NCBI GenBank assembly: GCA_966211305.1
Contig: CBIHPC010000017.1
Span: forward strand, 1 to 61,191
DNA: 61,191 nt
DNA from: Niastella sp966211305
GTDB taxonomy: Bacteria > Bacteroidota > Bacteroidia > Chitinophagales > Chitinophagaceae
Direction of reading: 5' to 3'
A program made the position numbers and the translations under genes. The notes below the pieces were generated by a model. The model ran no database searches and was not told where the DNA came from. It saw only the letters and a list, made by a program, of their open reading frames with translations. Below, in pieces: positions 33,337-41,522 of the stretch; position 1 is the stretch's first letter, and each line of letters opens with the position of its first letter.

Positions 33337-35202
33337 TTATTCGTCTGATCGGTTTACGATTTCAAAAACAGTTGCCGACAGGGGGTTCAGCAGGAACGGC
33401 TCTCCGGGTTGAACCGTTACCGACGATAAATTACCGGGGCCTTCCCATTCCGCGGCCGAAGAATCGATCACTACATTACAGGGATAGCGGTTCTCATTGA
33501 CGATACTTTGTGCTTCTTTATTAAAATTCAGGTAAACGATAAGCATATCGTTATTGCCATGCCGTTCAAACTGCAATACATCGTTTTTTATACGGATATT
33601 CCGCACCGCGCTGTACCGCTGAAAATTTTGCAAGGCCGGCCTGCTTTTTCTAAATGCAATAAGGTGTTGATAGAAGTTGAATAACCCCGGCACTTCAGTT
33701 GCGTTCCAACTCAGTTTTGAATTATTGAATATTTCGTCCGATTGCGGATCGGGTACTTCGCCCTGCCAGTTAAAATGCGCAAATTCTCTCCTGCGCCCTT
33801 CACGCAATGTTTCTATCAGACCTACGTCGGAGTGACTGGTAAAATACAGGAAGGGTTTCTTCTCCCCGTACTCTTCGCCCATGAACAATAATGGAACATG
33901 CGGAGACAACAGCAATGTGGCCGCCGCAAGCTTCAACGCTTCGGGTGGCAACATGGTGGCAAGCCGGTCGCCCATGAACCGGTTACCCACCTGATCGTGG
34001 TTCTGCACAAAAGCAATACATTGGTTATACGAAGTATGTTTAGGTACTATTCCAAAATTGCGTTTGCGATGAACTGAATACTGCCCGGTATATACATAAG
34101 AATGTTGTAATGAGCCGGCCAGCATTTCGAGGCTGCCGAAATCTTCATAGTAACCTTCCCTTTCACCGGTAATTACGGCATGTAAGGCATGATGAAATTC
34201 ATCGACCCACTGGGCATCCATACCGTAGCCGCCTTTTTCAACCGGCGTTATGTACCGGGGGTTGTTGAGATCGAATTCTGCGATCAATACTTTTCGCCGT
34301 TGGGTACGCTGCTCCAGTTGCCGTACCTGTTCGGTAAGTTCTTCCATTATATGTACGGCGCTATTGTCGTATATAGCGTGCACTGCATCGAGCCGCAATG
34401 CATCTATATGAAATTCATCGAGCCACATCAATGCGTTTTGTATAAAATAATTGCGAACCCCATCGCACCAGGGTCCGTCGAAATTGATGGAGTTGCTCCA
34501 CGATGCTTTATATTTTTCGGTAAAGTAAGGACCGTAGTCGGCAAGGTAATTCCCTTCAGGGCCAAGGTGGTTATATACTACATCCAGTACAACGGCAATG
34601 CCGCGTTCGTGCGCCGCATTTACCAATTGCTTCAGATCGTCGCGCGTGCCATAGTCCTTGTGAACAGCAAACGGGTAAACCCCATCGTACCCCCAGTTGT
34701 GATGCCCGGGAAACTGTGCGATGGGCATGATCTCGATGGCGGTAACGCCAAGCGATTGCAAATAATCCAGTGTTGAAATAATTCCCTGAAAATTACCCGA
34801 GCTGGTAAAAGTGCCGGTATGCAGTTCATAGATGATCATTTCAGCAGGCTCGATGCCATGCCATTGATCATCGGTCCAGGCAAAACCGGTATGCATCACT
34901 GCGGAAGGTCCATGTACACCTTTTGGCTGCCAGCGCGATGCCGGGTCGGGCCGTAGCCATTTTCCATCTATTTGATACAAATATTGCATCCCCGGAGTTA
35001 CATGGTCTATATTTACACACCAATAGCCCTGCCCGTCTTTTTCCATAGGCCATGTAACTTCAGGTGATGCCTGTACAACCACGTTAACTGAATTGCACAG
35101 GGGCGCCCATACCGTAAAGGAGCATTGTCCATTTTCCTGTAATGCCGCGCCTAATGAGGTATATTTATTGATCAAGGTGTTTTTATCATTATTGAAAATC
35201 AC
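33337..35202 (-). CDS. treZ: malto-oligosyltrehalose trehalohydrolase TreZ
   Basis: The protein is 621 residues, beginning at a GTG (35202); no in-frame ATG lies between it and the upstream stop at 35230. It has an N-terminal CBM48 (CSFTVWAPLCNSVNVVV), PAEMIIYELHTGTFTSSGNF typical of TreZ, and a GH13_10 barrel with DVVYNHLGPEGNYL, nucleophile in DALRLDAVHAIYD, acid in KVLIAEFD and FVQNHDQVGNR. It releases free trehalose from maltooligosyltrehalose. It is the first gene of the operon treZ-treY-glgX. The upstream region is occupied 38 bp away by a decayed alcohol dehydrogenase gene on the same strand, and no promoter was seen. Confidence 0.96.
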   Translation of the reverse strand: MIFNNDKNTLINKYTSLGAALQENGQCSFTVWAPLCNSVNVVVQASPEVTWPMEKDGQGYWCVNIDHVTPGMQYLYQIDGKWLRPDPASRWQPKGVHGPSAVMHTGFAWTDDQWHGIEPAEMIIYELHTGTFTSSGNFQGIISTLDYLQSLGVTAIEIMPIAQFPGHHNWGYDGVYPFAVHKDYGTRDDLKQLVNAAHERGIAVVLDVVYNHLGPEGNYLADYGPYFTEKYKASWSNSINFDGPWCDGVRNYFIQNALMWLDEFHIDALRLDAVHAIYDNSAVHIMEELTEQVRQLEQRTQRRKVLIAEFDLNNPRYITPVEKGGYGMDAQWVDEFHHALHAVITGEREGYYEDFGSLEMLAGSLQHSYVYTGQYSVHRKRNFGIVPKHTSYNQCIAFVQNHDQVGNRFMGDRLATMLPPEALKLAAATLLLSPHVPLLFMGEEYGEKKPFLYFTSHSDVGLIETLREGRRREFAHFNWQGEVPDPQSDEIFNNSKLSWNATEVPGLFNFYQHLIAFRKSRPALQNFQRYSAVRNIRIKNDVLQFERHGNNDMLIVYLNFNKEAQSIVNENRYPCNVVIDSSAAEWEGPGNLSSVTVQPGEPFLLNPLSATVFEIVNRSDE

Positions 35203-35240
35203 ATGCCAGTAACAAATCCCTGTATCGGGTCAATCATCTT

Positions 35241-36365
35241 TTACGCTTCCCAGGGATCGGGAACAACTTTACGCAATTGTCTTCTTTCTTTTTGAACATG
35301 GAATAGCCATCAGCAACCTTTTCCCTCTCTTACATACTGCAACAGGGTATCAATATGCCGGTGAGCCGGCGCCTGACCGCCCCGCAGCGTAAGCCCTTTA
35401 TCAAAGAACTGGCCAACCGGGAAGTTATCGTACGTTACCGGGTAAACGCCCAATACCGGCACTATACCATTACGCCTGACGGCGCTCATACAGGCTGCCA
35501 GTACTTTTGCGAACCTTTTTCAAGATTGATTACCGCTTTCGCCCGGTCGAGTAAAGTTCGGTCAGTTTCAAACCCTACCGCTTCAATACCTACGTCGGCG
35601 CCCCGGCCTTCCGTAGCCGCCCTTATGGCCTCGATGGCATTTTTACCATCTTCTTCCCAAAGAATAGTTTCCGCATTGGCGGCTTTTTTTGCCATATCGA
35701 GACGGTATTGTAAGGTATCAACAATGAGCCTCCGCGCTGCGCCACGCAACCAGGCGGCTTTGGCAGCCATAATGCCTACGGGGCCCGAACCGAAAATGGC
35801 ATCCGTTTCCCCTCCTTTAACCTCTCCCCGGTCAACACCGGAATAACCGGAGGGAAAAATATCGGTCAGGAACAACACCTGCTCATCGGTTTAATTATCA
35901 GGCACCAGGCGTGGACCAAAATCAGCATAGGGCACACGCACGTATTGCGCCTGTCCGCCATCGTACCCGCCATACAGATCGGTATAACCGAACAGGGCGC
36001 CCCCTTTTTGTTCGAAGAGGCCGCCCTCGGGGCCATACTTCGGATTGCTATTTTCGCAATTACTTGGATAGCCATGATGGCAAAAGAAACAATGGCCACA
36101 GGCTATGGGGAACGGTACCACTACCCGGTCGCCTTTTTTAAATTGGTTATGGACTTGCCCGTTTCTTCAACTTTGCCCATAAACTCATGCCCCAGCACCA
36201 TGGACCGTGGTTGCGGAACCCCGCCTGAATAAATATGCAGGTCAGATCCGCAAATAGCTGTTGCCGTTACTTTAAGAATAACATCACGGGCGTCTTTTAT
36301 ACCCGGATCATCTACATTGTCGCGCAGGTAACCTTACCCGGAGCGTGAATCACTGCTGCATTCAT
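35241..36365 (-). pseudogene. zinc-dependent alcohol/formaldehyde dehydrogenase remnant
   Basis: Following the frames on the minus strand rebuilds a nearly full-length medium-chain dehydrogenase (about 370 residues): start MNAAVIHAPGK at 36365, CGSDLHIYSGG, LGHEFMGKVEE, CGHCFFCHHG zinc site, GSGPVGIMAAKAA cofactor loop and VKVVPDPWEA at the end. Lesions: an extra GC in CGCGC at 36321-36325, one A lost in a run at 36134-36139, a leucine-to-stop TAA at 35891-35893, one G lost near 35506, a deletion of about 15 codons near 35310, and a lost base near 35280. It resembles glutathione-independent formaldehyde dehydrogenases. Sequencing errors alone are unlikely to explain all of these. Confidence 0.85.
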
Positions 36366-36375
36366 CTGAAAATAT

Positions 36376-36483
36376 TTATTGAGTTTCGGCCAGATGATGC
36401 CCGTTACAGGAAAAAATTTTTGCCAGCTCTTAGCCAATACCTTTTGTACCGCCAGTGATGAGCGTGTAGGTTCTTTCTTCCAT
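36376..36483 (-). pseudogene. N-terminal fragment of an SDR gene
   Basis: From an ATG at 36483 the minus strand reads MEERTYTLITGGTKGIG, then a TAA where the family has a codon such as Lys or Glu, then ELAKIFSCNGHHLAE. This is the cofactor-binding start of a short-chain dehydrogenase (TGGTKGIG). It ends after about 35 codons, so the rest of the gene is gone. It is followed directly by the start of the dehydrogenase remnant. Confidence 0.75.
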
Positions 36484-36642
36484 TAAAACTATTATTGAGT
36501 AAATAAATACCCGGTAAAAAAACGATGGTGTATGTGGAGAATTTGGATTCCCCAACTGCTACCGGGCCTTCATATGATTTTTACTGTAATGGCATTTAGA
36601 ACATGAAGCGCGTTACTATTGCGGCAAAGGATGTGCCATGAG

Positions 36643-36712
36643 AACAATAAGCAATGGGCAATAAAAGGCAAAACGCAAGGAGCAAGGCTTAAGACACAAC
36701 AAGCAAGGCAAA
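36643..36712. repeat. one-armed heptad array (RGCAATA / NNGCAAG words)
   Basis: Ten contiguous heptads (for example AGCAATG, GGCAATA, AAACGCA, AGGAGCA) run through 36643-36712. Only a poor reverse-complement arm can be seen further right (TTTACCACCTGC region). The first words match the arrays at 27385 and 41523. It lies among gene remnants. Confidence 0.6.
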
Positions 36713-36789
36713 AGTATAAACATAAAAAATATAGCGAGTGAAGAATAGAAACGCTATTCACCACCCGCAATTTACCACCTGCCAGGATC

Positions 36790-36968
36790 CTACTGTACAA
36801 TCAACTTCTGCGATTGATCGGTTTTTGTATTCTTAAACTTTATAAGATTAATTCCTCCGGTAAGGAATTTTGGTACTATATATAACGCTCACCAGTAGTG
36901 TTTGCGTCCATTATTTTGGCACCCTGAATTAACCCGTTATTGTTGGAAAGTAGCGTGTTCTGCGGCAT
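36790..36968 (-). pseudogene. C-terminal sorting-domain remnant (T9SS type)
   Basis: On the minus strand, MPQNTLLSNNNGLIQGAK...GERYI (from 36968) meets a frameshift in a TATATATA run (36876-36884) and then VPKFLTGGINLIKFKNTKTDQ...KLIVQ, stop at 36790. The final strand pair with a terminal KLIVQ is typical of the type IX secretion C-terminal signal of Bacteroidetes. The rest of the passenger protein is absent, so this is an orphan tail of a lost secreted protein. Confidence 0.6.
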
Positions 36969-36970
36969 AA

Positions 36971-36998
36971 AAAAAGCTCCCCGCGTGGGAAGCTTTTT
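36971..36998 (-). terminator. terminator after the Hsp20 gene
   Basis: AAAAAGCT (36971-36978) pairs with AGCTTTTT (36991-36998) around a G+C-rich interior. On the minus strand it ends in a T-run, 20 bp after the stop of the Hsp20 gene. It can work in both directions. Confidence 0.85.
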
Positions 36999-37018
36999 AT
37001 TAATGTTCAAAAAAACAA

Positions 37019-37489
37019 TTACGCAACGGGGATTGTCTTTGACGTTTGTTTTACTTTTTCGTTTTTGGGCAATGTCACATGCAGGATGCCATTCTCGTAA
37101 TGTGCAGAAATGTTATTCGTATCTACCGCTTCGTTCAGTTGAAAGCTGCGGCTGAATGAACGCATTCGGTACTCCTGCCTTATATAGCCTTCCTGCATAT
37201 TTGAATCCTTTGTTTCATTTTTCTCTTCAAACGAAACGGTCAGCATATCGCCCGAAACGTTTAATTGAAAATCTTCTTTACGTAAACCTGGCGCTACCAG
37301 TTCCATTTCATAAGTACTATCAGTTTCACGCAGGTTAACAGGTACTTTGGTACTGCGATTTACATCGCCATTGAAACCCCAGAAAGAATCATCGAAAAAG
37401 CGGGATAAATTATTCTGGAAGATCTGATCTACCACACTTCCAAAATTGGCTGGTTGGCGACTGTTGTCTTTTTTAAGAATGTTTGCCAT
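37019..37489 (-). CDS. Hsp20/alpha-crystallin small heat-shock protein
   Basis: The protein is 156 residues: a variable N-terminus with FGSVVDQIFQNNLSRFFDDSFWG, an alpha-crystallin domain of about 90 residues (VPVNLRETDSTYEMELVAPGLRKEDFQLNVSGDMLTV) closing with the signature AHYENGILHVTLPK, and a tail KTIPVA with the IxV-like motif. It is an ATP-independent holdase. The start is preceded by AGGAGG five bases from the ATG (37489), an unusually strong Shine-Dalgarno sequence for this lineage. It stands alone with a terminator, divergent from accA across 817 bp. Confidence 0.95.
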   Translation of the reverse strand: MANILKKDNSRQPANFGSVVDQIFQNNLSRFFDDSFWGFNGDVNRSTKVPVNLRETDSTYEMELVAPGLRKEDFQLNVSGDMLTVSFEEKNETKDSNMQEGYIRQEYRMRSFSRSFQLNEAVDTNNISAHYENGILHVTLPKNEKVKQTSKTIPVA

Positions 37490-38306
37490 ATATCCTCCTC
37501 TTTTTTTATAATGATTATGTTTTAAAATAGTTATTAAGCATTGTGATTATCGTACAGGGACTAAAAAATAATAAACGGGTTATTGTCCTGGTCGTCGTTT
37601 CGGATGCAGCGGATCAAATAATTTGTATAGAATTTAACCGGCATCCAAAACTGATTGTACCAATTGCTTAAAACAGATCTCATAATTATTATACATTATA
37701 AGTTTCACGCAATAAGTTGGCTGTACAGGAGAAAATGATTTTCGGGCCGATGGGCGGCGGTTTTGCTGCTATGCAGGTATGCAGCAGGATCATTTCGGGA
37801 TTGTTTGCCATGATATTATGTTTTTGAATGATTTACTAAACAAAAGCATAAAATGGTAATACAATTATTTCTATAACCGTTTTTTCAAGTTATGTGCCAT
37901 TTGGCCAATGTCATATACCGGCTAAAAATTTGTCATTTTTTATGAAAGAAGTTCAGTACCTGCTGCAGGCGCAGTTGAAAATTTGACAGTACCGCCATTC
38001 TGCAGGCCAGCGCTTTGCCCGCGGCCAACATATCAACTATTTCTCCCCCACCGGGAGGGGTCAGGGGAGTAATCTCCCGTTTTCACACTACATTTGCAGC
38101 CTTTAAATCAGGAAAGCATATCATAAATACCCGGGGATTTCGTTAATACCTGCTCATTTACAATGAGTTCTGTATAAACGGCCCATTTAGTGCCAAAACC
38201 TGCCAGATCCCTGATCTTGCGTGTTTACGGGTGTAAACGGGGGTTTATAGAAAACTTTCATAAAAAATCCTTCATCCCTTAATTTTACAGCTTATTATCA
38301 CTGCCT
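37490..38306. other. 817-bp spacer between Hsp20 and accA
   Basis: No ordinary gene was found. It contains TACATTTG at 38091-38098, a possible -7 element for accA but without a matching TTG. It also contains nested G+C hairpins (CTCCCCCACCGGGAGGGG and GGGAGTAATCTCCC) around 38045-38080. An ATG at 37735 behind CAGGAGAAA would encode 30 hydrophobic residues ending at 37827, which I do not call a gene. A near-palindrome CATTTGGCCAATG lies at about 37899-37911. Confidence 0.4.
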
Positions 38307-39284
38307 ATGCCGCAAGATAAAAACCGTCAGTTCCTGGATTTTGAAAAACCGATCAAAGACCTTTTTGATGATATAGAAGGCTTGAAGCAAAAGGCCGAAA
38401 AAAGTAAACTTGATCTGACTGACCCTATTAAAAAACTGGAAGAGCGTGTGCTGGAGACCCGTAAGGCCATTACGCAAAACCTTACGCCCTGGCAAAAAGT
38501 GCAGTTGAGCCGTCACCCCGACCGTCCGTATACGATGAAATATATCTCCAAACTCTCAACCGATTTCGTTGAGCTGTTCGGAGACCGCAATGTAAAAGAT
38601 GATAAGGCCATGGTAGGCGGTTTCGCCAACCTCGATGGCCAGACTGTAATGATGATCGGTCAGCAAAAAGGTATCAATACCAAGGCACGCCAGTTGCGTA
38701 ATTTTGGTATGGCCAATCCCGAAGGGTACCGCAAGGCCCTGCGGCTGATGAAGTTGGCTGAGAAGTTCGACAAACCGATCATTACGCTTATCGATACGCC
38801 CGGCGCCTATCCCGGCCTTGAAGCCGAGGAAAGAGGCCAGGGTGAAGCCATTGCCCGTAATATTTATGAAATGATGCGGTTGAAAGTGCCGGTAATTTGT
38901 GTGATCATTGGCGAAGGCGCGTCGGGCGGTGCTATGGGTATTGGGGTTGGCGATAAAGTATATATGCTGGAAAATACCTGGTATACAGTTATTTCGCCCG
39001 AAAGCTGCAGCTCTATTCTGTGGCGTAGTTGGGACCAGAAAGAAAAAGCAGCCGAACAGTTAAAACTCACTGCCGATTATATGTATGAATTTGGATTAAT
39101 TGATGGTATCATTCCAGAGCCGGTTGGCGGCGCACACTGGGATTATGATGAAGCCGCAGGCTTGTTAAAGCCATACCTCATTAACACCATCAACGAGCTG
39201 AAACAGATGGATCCTGAAGAACGTGTTCGAAAGCGAATCGATAAGTTTAACAAGATGGGCTTCTGGGATGAATTGCCAGCTTAG
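38307..39284 (+). CDS. accA: acetyl-CoA carboxylase carboxyltransferase subunit alpha
   Basis: The protein is 325 residues with the full AccA layout: N-terminal coiled coil (DFEKPIKDLFDDIEGLKQKAEK), RHPDRPYT, FGDRNVKDDKAMVGG, the biotin-carboxylase-linked transferase core IGQQKG and TLIDTPGAYPGLEAEERGQGEAIARN, and CVIIGEGASGGAMGIGVGD with the oxyanion glycines. With AccD it transfers the carboxyl group from biotin to acetyl-CoA to make malonyl-CoA. The ATG at 38307 gives the usual N-terminus. The gene stands alone; dapA follows after 243 bp. Confidence 0.97.
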   Translation: MPQDKNRQFLDFEKPIKDLFDDIEGLKQKAEKSKLDLTDPIKKLEERVLETRKAITQNLTPWQKVQLSRHPDRPYTMKYISKLSTDFVELFGDRNVKDDKAMVGGFANLDGQTVMMIGQQKGINTKARQLRNFGMANPEGYRKALRLMKLAEKFDKPIITLIDTPGAYPGLEAEERGQGEAIARNIYEMMRLKVPVICVIIGEGASGGAMGIGVGDKVYMLENTWYTVISPESCSSILWRSWDQKEKAAEQLKLTADYMYEFGLIDGIIPEPVGGAHWDYDEAAGLLKPYLINTINELKQMDPEERVRKRIDKFNKMGFWDELPA

Positions 39285-39492
39285 CAGCCCCGGGTGGCTC
39301 GCCGGATAACCGGCCCCTGCTGATCGGAATTATAATTAAGGCAGTAATATTTTTTTACCAGCTGCAGTATCTCTGCTCAGTATCGTTGCCCACCCCCATG
39401 ACGGGTCGGACGGGCGTCACTCACTTGTTCATCCTTATCTCTACTCAGCAATTCCAAATGTTAACAGGTTTCCCGCTAATGTGGGATGCCTT

Positions 39493-39527
39493 AAATCTAA
39501 AATCTGCAATTTTCAATCTGAATTATC
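39493..39527. repeat. one-armed heptad array ending at the dapA start (AATCTG words)
   Basis: Five contiguous heptads (AAATCTA, AAATCTG, CAATTTT, CAATCTG, AATTATC) end exactly at the base before the dapA ATG. No inverted arm was found nearby. The rest of 39285-39492 shows no gene. Confidence 0.55.
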
Positions 39528-40412
39528 ATGTCTCTTCGTCAATCATTATATGGCACCGGCGTGGCGCTGGTAACCCCGTTCAAATCAAATGGAGAAGTTG
39601 ATCTTGACGCGTTAAGTAAAATCATCGATTTCGTAATCAATGGCGGTACTGAATACGTGGTAACCCTCGGTACCACCGGCGAAACCCCTACACTTAGCAA
39701 AGAAGAAAAGATCGCCATCGTTCGCTTCACTTATGAAAAAGTGAATAACCGTGTTCCCATTGTAGTTGGTATTGGTGGTAACGATACTGCTGAATTAATA
39801 AAAGAACTGGAAACTTTTCCTTTAGATAAAGCAACCGCTGTGCTGAGCGCCAGCCCGTATTATAACAAACCTTCCCAGGAAGGCATTTTCCAGCATTACA
39901 AGGCGCTGGCTGCGGCTTCGCCCAAACCTATATTATTATATAATGTACCAGGCCGTACCGGTCGCAACATGACCGCTGCCACTACCCTGCGCCTGGCCAA
40001 TGAAGTAGCTAATATCGGTGGTATTAAAGAAGCCAGTGGCGATATGGCCCAGTGTATGCAGATCCTGCGCGACCGTCCCGGGAACTTCCTCGTAGTTAGC
40101 GGCGACGACGCTCTCGTTCTGCCCCAGATCGCCTGTGGTATGGATGGTGTTATCAGTGTTGCTGCCAATGCCTTTCCGCAACAGTTCACCCATATGGTGC
40201 GCCAGTGTTTGAAAGGTGATTTCAAAGCGGCCAAATCATTGAACGATGTGTTGATAGAAGCATACGACCTGATGTTTGCCGAGAACAATCCCGCCGGTGT
40301 AAAAGCTTTTATGACAGAACTGGAACTGCTTCAGAACAACCTCAGACTGCCCATGGTTCCGTTGAGCGCAGGTTTGTATCAGCAGGTACAGGCTTTCCTT
40401 AAAGGGAAATAA
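39528..40412 (+). CDS. dapA: 4-hydroxy-tetrahydrodipicolinate synthase
   Basis: The protein is 294 residues, a TIM barrel. It has GTGVALVTPF, the TT pair (Thr49-Thr50 in TLGTTGET), the catalytic Tyr (LLYNVPGRTG, Tyr138) and Schiff-base Lys (GIKEASGD, Lys167). It condenses pyruvate and aspartate semialdehyde in lysine and diaminopimelate biosynthesis. It is convergent with rnz, with only a repeat array between their stops. Confidence 0.97.
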   Translation: MSLRQSLYGTGVALVTPFKSNGEVDLDALSKIIDFVINGGTEYVVTLGTTGETPTLSKEEKIAIVRFTYEKVNNRVPIVVGIGGNDTAELIKELETFPLDKATAVLSASPYYNKPSQEGIFQHYKALAAASPKPILLYNVPGRTGRNMTAATTLRLANEVANIGGIKEASGDMAQCMQILRDRPGNFLVVSGDDALVLPQIACGMDGVISVAANAFPQQFTHMVRQCLKGDFKAAKSLNDVLIEAYDLMFAENNPAGVKAFMTELELLQNNLRLPMVPLSAGLYQQVQAFLKGK

Positions 40413-40512
40413 AATATTGAATATTAAATATTGAATGTCGAATGTCGAAGTACCGCATTCGGCATTTTCTTTTACTTCAACATTGAACATTTAAAATTCG
40501 ATATTCGATATT
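40413..40512. repeat. two-armed heptad array between dapA and rnz (AATATYG words)
   Basis: Left arm: five contiguous heptads at 40413-40447 (AATATTG, AATATTA, AATGTCG and variants). Right arm: six contiguous reverse-complement heptads at 40471-40512 (CGATATT, CAACATT). The arms carry the words in the same order counted from the outside, so they are diverged inverted copies. The array starts one base after the dapA TAA and overlaps the rnz stop (40511-40513). Confidence 0.8.
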
Positions 40513-41422
40513 ACTTCTGTATGGCTCTAAACGAAACGCCTTCCAGCGCGAGGCTCGTATCGGGGAATACCTCGCAGGCTTCCTGCTCAAAAACATCCAG
40601 CTTGTCGTACTTCGAACTGAAATGCCCGATCAGCAAACGGCCAACACCGGCATTTTTGGCAATGCAGGCGGCCTGTGTGGTTGTGGAGTGAAAACGAAGC
40701 GCAGCCCTTGTATCGAGGTCCTTTAAATACGTGGTTTCATGGTATAAAAGGTCAACGCCGCGCACTTTGTCAATCAGCTCTTCATCGTAAATGGTATCCG
40801 CACAATAGGCGTATGACAAAGGTTTTACCCCCGGGTTGGTTACCCATTCATTCTTTATTAGTTCCCCCGCTTTATTCATATAATCGTCGCCCCATTTCAA
40901 CCGGTCGTAAAATGCAGCGGGTATGCCATGTTCAATGGCTTTTTCCGGATTAACCCGGCGCGGCGCGCGCACCTGATCGAACCGGAAACCCCAGCAGGGA
41001 ATACGGTGTTTGGTAGGAAAACAGGTAACCCTGAACTTCTCGTTCTGTACGATCACTCCTTCTTTTTCTAGCGGATAAAAATGCAGTGGGTACGGCAACA
41101 TGTTGGAAGCCGCCTCCAGTTGAAGGTCGAGAATTTTTTGCAGGGGAGCCGGGGCAAACAAATGCAGGTCATGCTCACGATGCAGCAAACCCATGCTGTG
41201 CAAAAAGCCCGGTAACCCAAAATAATGATCGCCGTGCAGGTGTGATATGAAGATGTAATTAATGCGTGACCAGCGAATGCGGAATTTAGCCAGCTGCTGT
41301 TGCGTGCCTTCACCACAATCAACCAGGAATAAATTATCATCCAGCGTCACAACCTGCGACGTAGGATGCCGGTCATAGGCCGGCAAAGCAGAGTTATTTC
41401 CCAGTATAGTAACAGCCAGCAT
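40511..41422 (-). CDS. rnz: ribonuclease Z
   Basis: The protein is 303 residues with metallo-beta-lactamase folds: TILGNNSALPAYDRHPTSQV, VDCGEGTQQQL, HLHGDH (residues 61-66, zinc site), PTKHRIPCWGFRF and the closing LLIGHFSSKY. It cuts the 3' trailer of tRNA precursors. The length fits the short bacterial form. It has a well-formed promoter at 41492-41520 and is a single gene. Confidence 0.97.
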   Translation of the reverse strand: MLAVTILGNNSALPAYDRHPTSQVVTLDDNLFLVDCGEGTQQQLAKFRIRWSRINYIFISHLHGDHYFGLPGFLHSMGLLHREHDLHLFAPAPLQKILDLQLEAASNMLPYPLHFYPLEKEGVIVQNEKFRVTCFPTKHRIPCWGFRFDQVRAPRRVNPEKAIEHGIPAAFYDRLKWGDDYMNKAGELIKNEWVTNPGVKPLSYAYCADTIYDEELIDKVRGVDLLYHETTYLKDLDTRAALRFHSTTTQAACIAKNAGVGRLLIGHFSSKYDKLDVFEQEACEVFPDTSLALEGVSFRAIQK

Positions 41423-41491
41423 TCAATTTGTTAAGAGGTTATCACTTTGTTTAAGACGGCGTTATAAGTCATTCTGCTGCATTTCATTGTA

Positions 41492-41520
41492 CAAATTTAT
41501 GCAATAGCTGCCATTCTCAA
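41492..41520 (-). promoter_or_regulatory. promoter of rnz
   Basis: On the minus strand TTG (41520-41518), an 18-nt spacer, and TAAATTTG (41499-41492) fit the Bacteroidetes housekeeping promoter. The -33 TTG lies at the edge of the neighbouring repeat array. The leader would be about 64 nt. Confidence 0.65.
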
Positions 41521-41522
41521 TT

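Noticed and set aside
36570..36800. 76-codon minus-strand frame
   Set aside because: It consists mostly of the heptad array read in one frame; Cys/Leu-rich translation is typical of repeat DNA.
35203..37018. The graveyard as an insertion-sequence scar
   Set aside because: No transposase remnant, terminal inverted repeats or target duplication was seen; lesions are point changes and small deletions.
38041..38085. G+C hairpins as a riboswitch upstream of accA
   Set aside because: Two simple stems without a recognisable conserved core; a terminator or short dispersed repeat is as likely.
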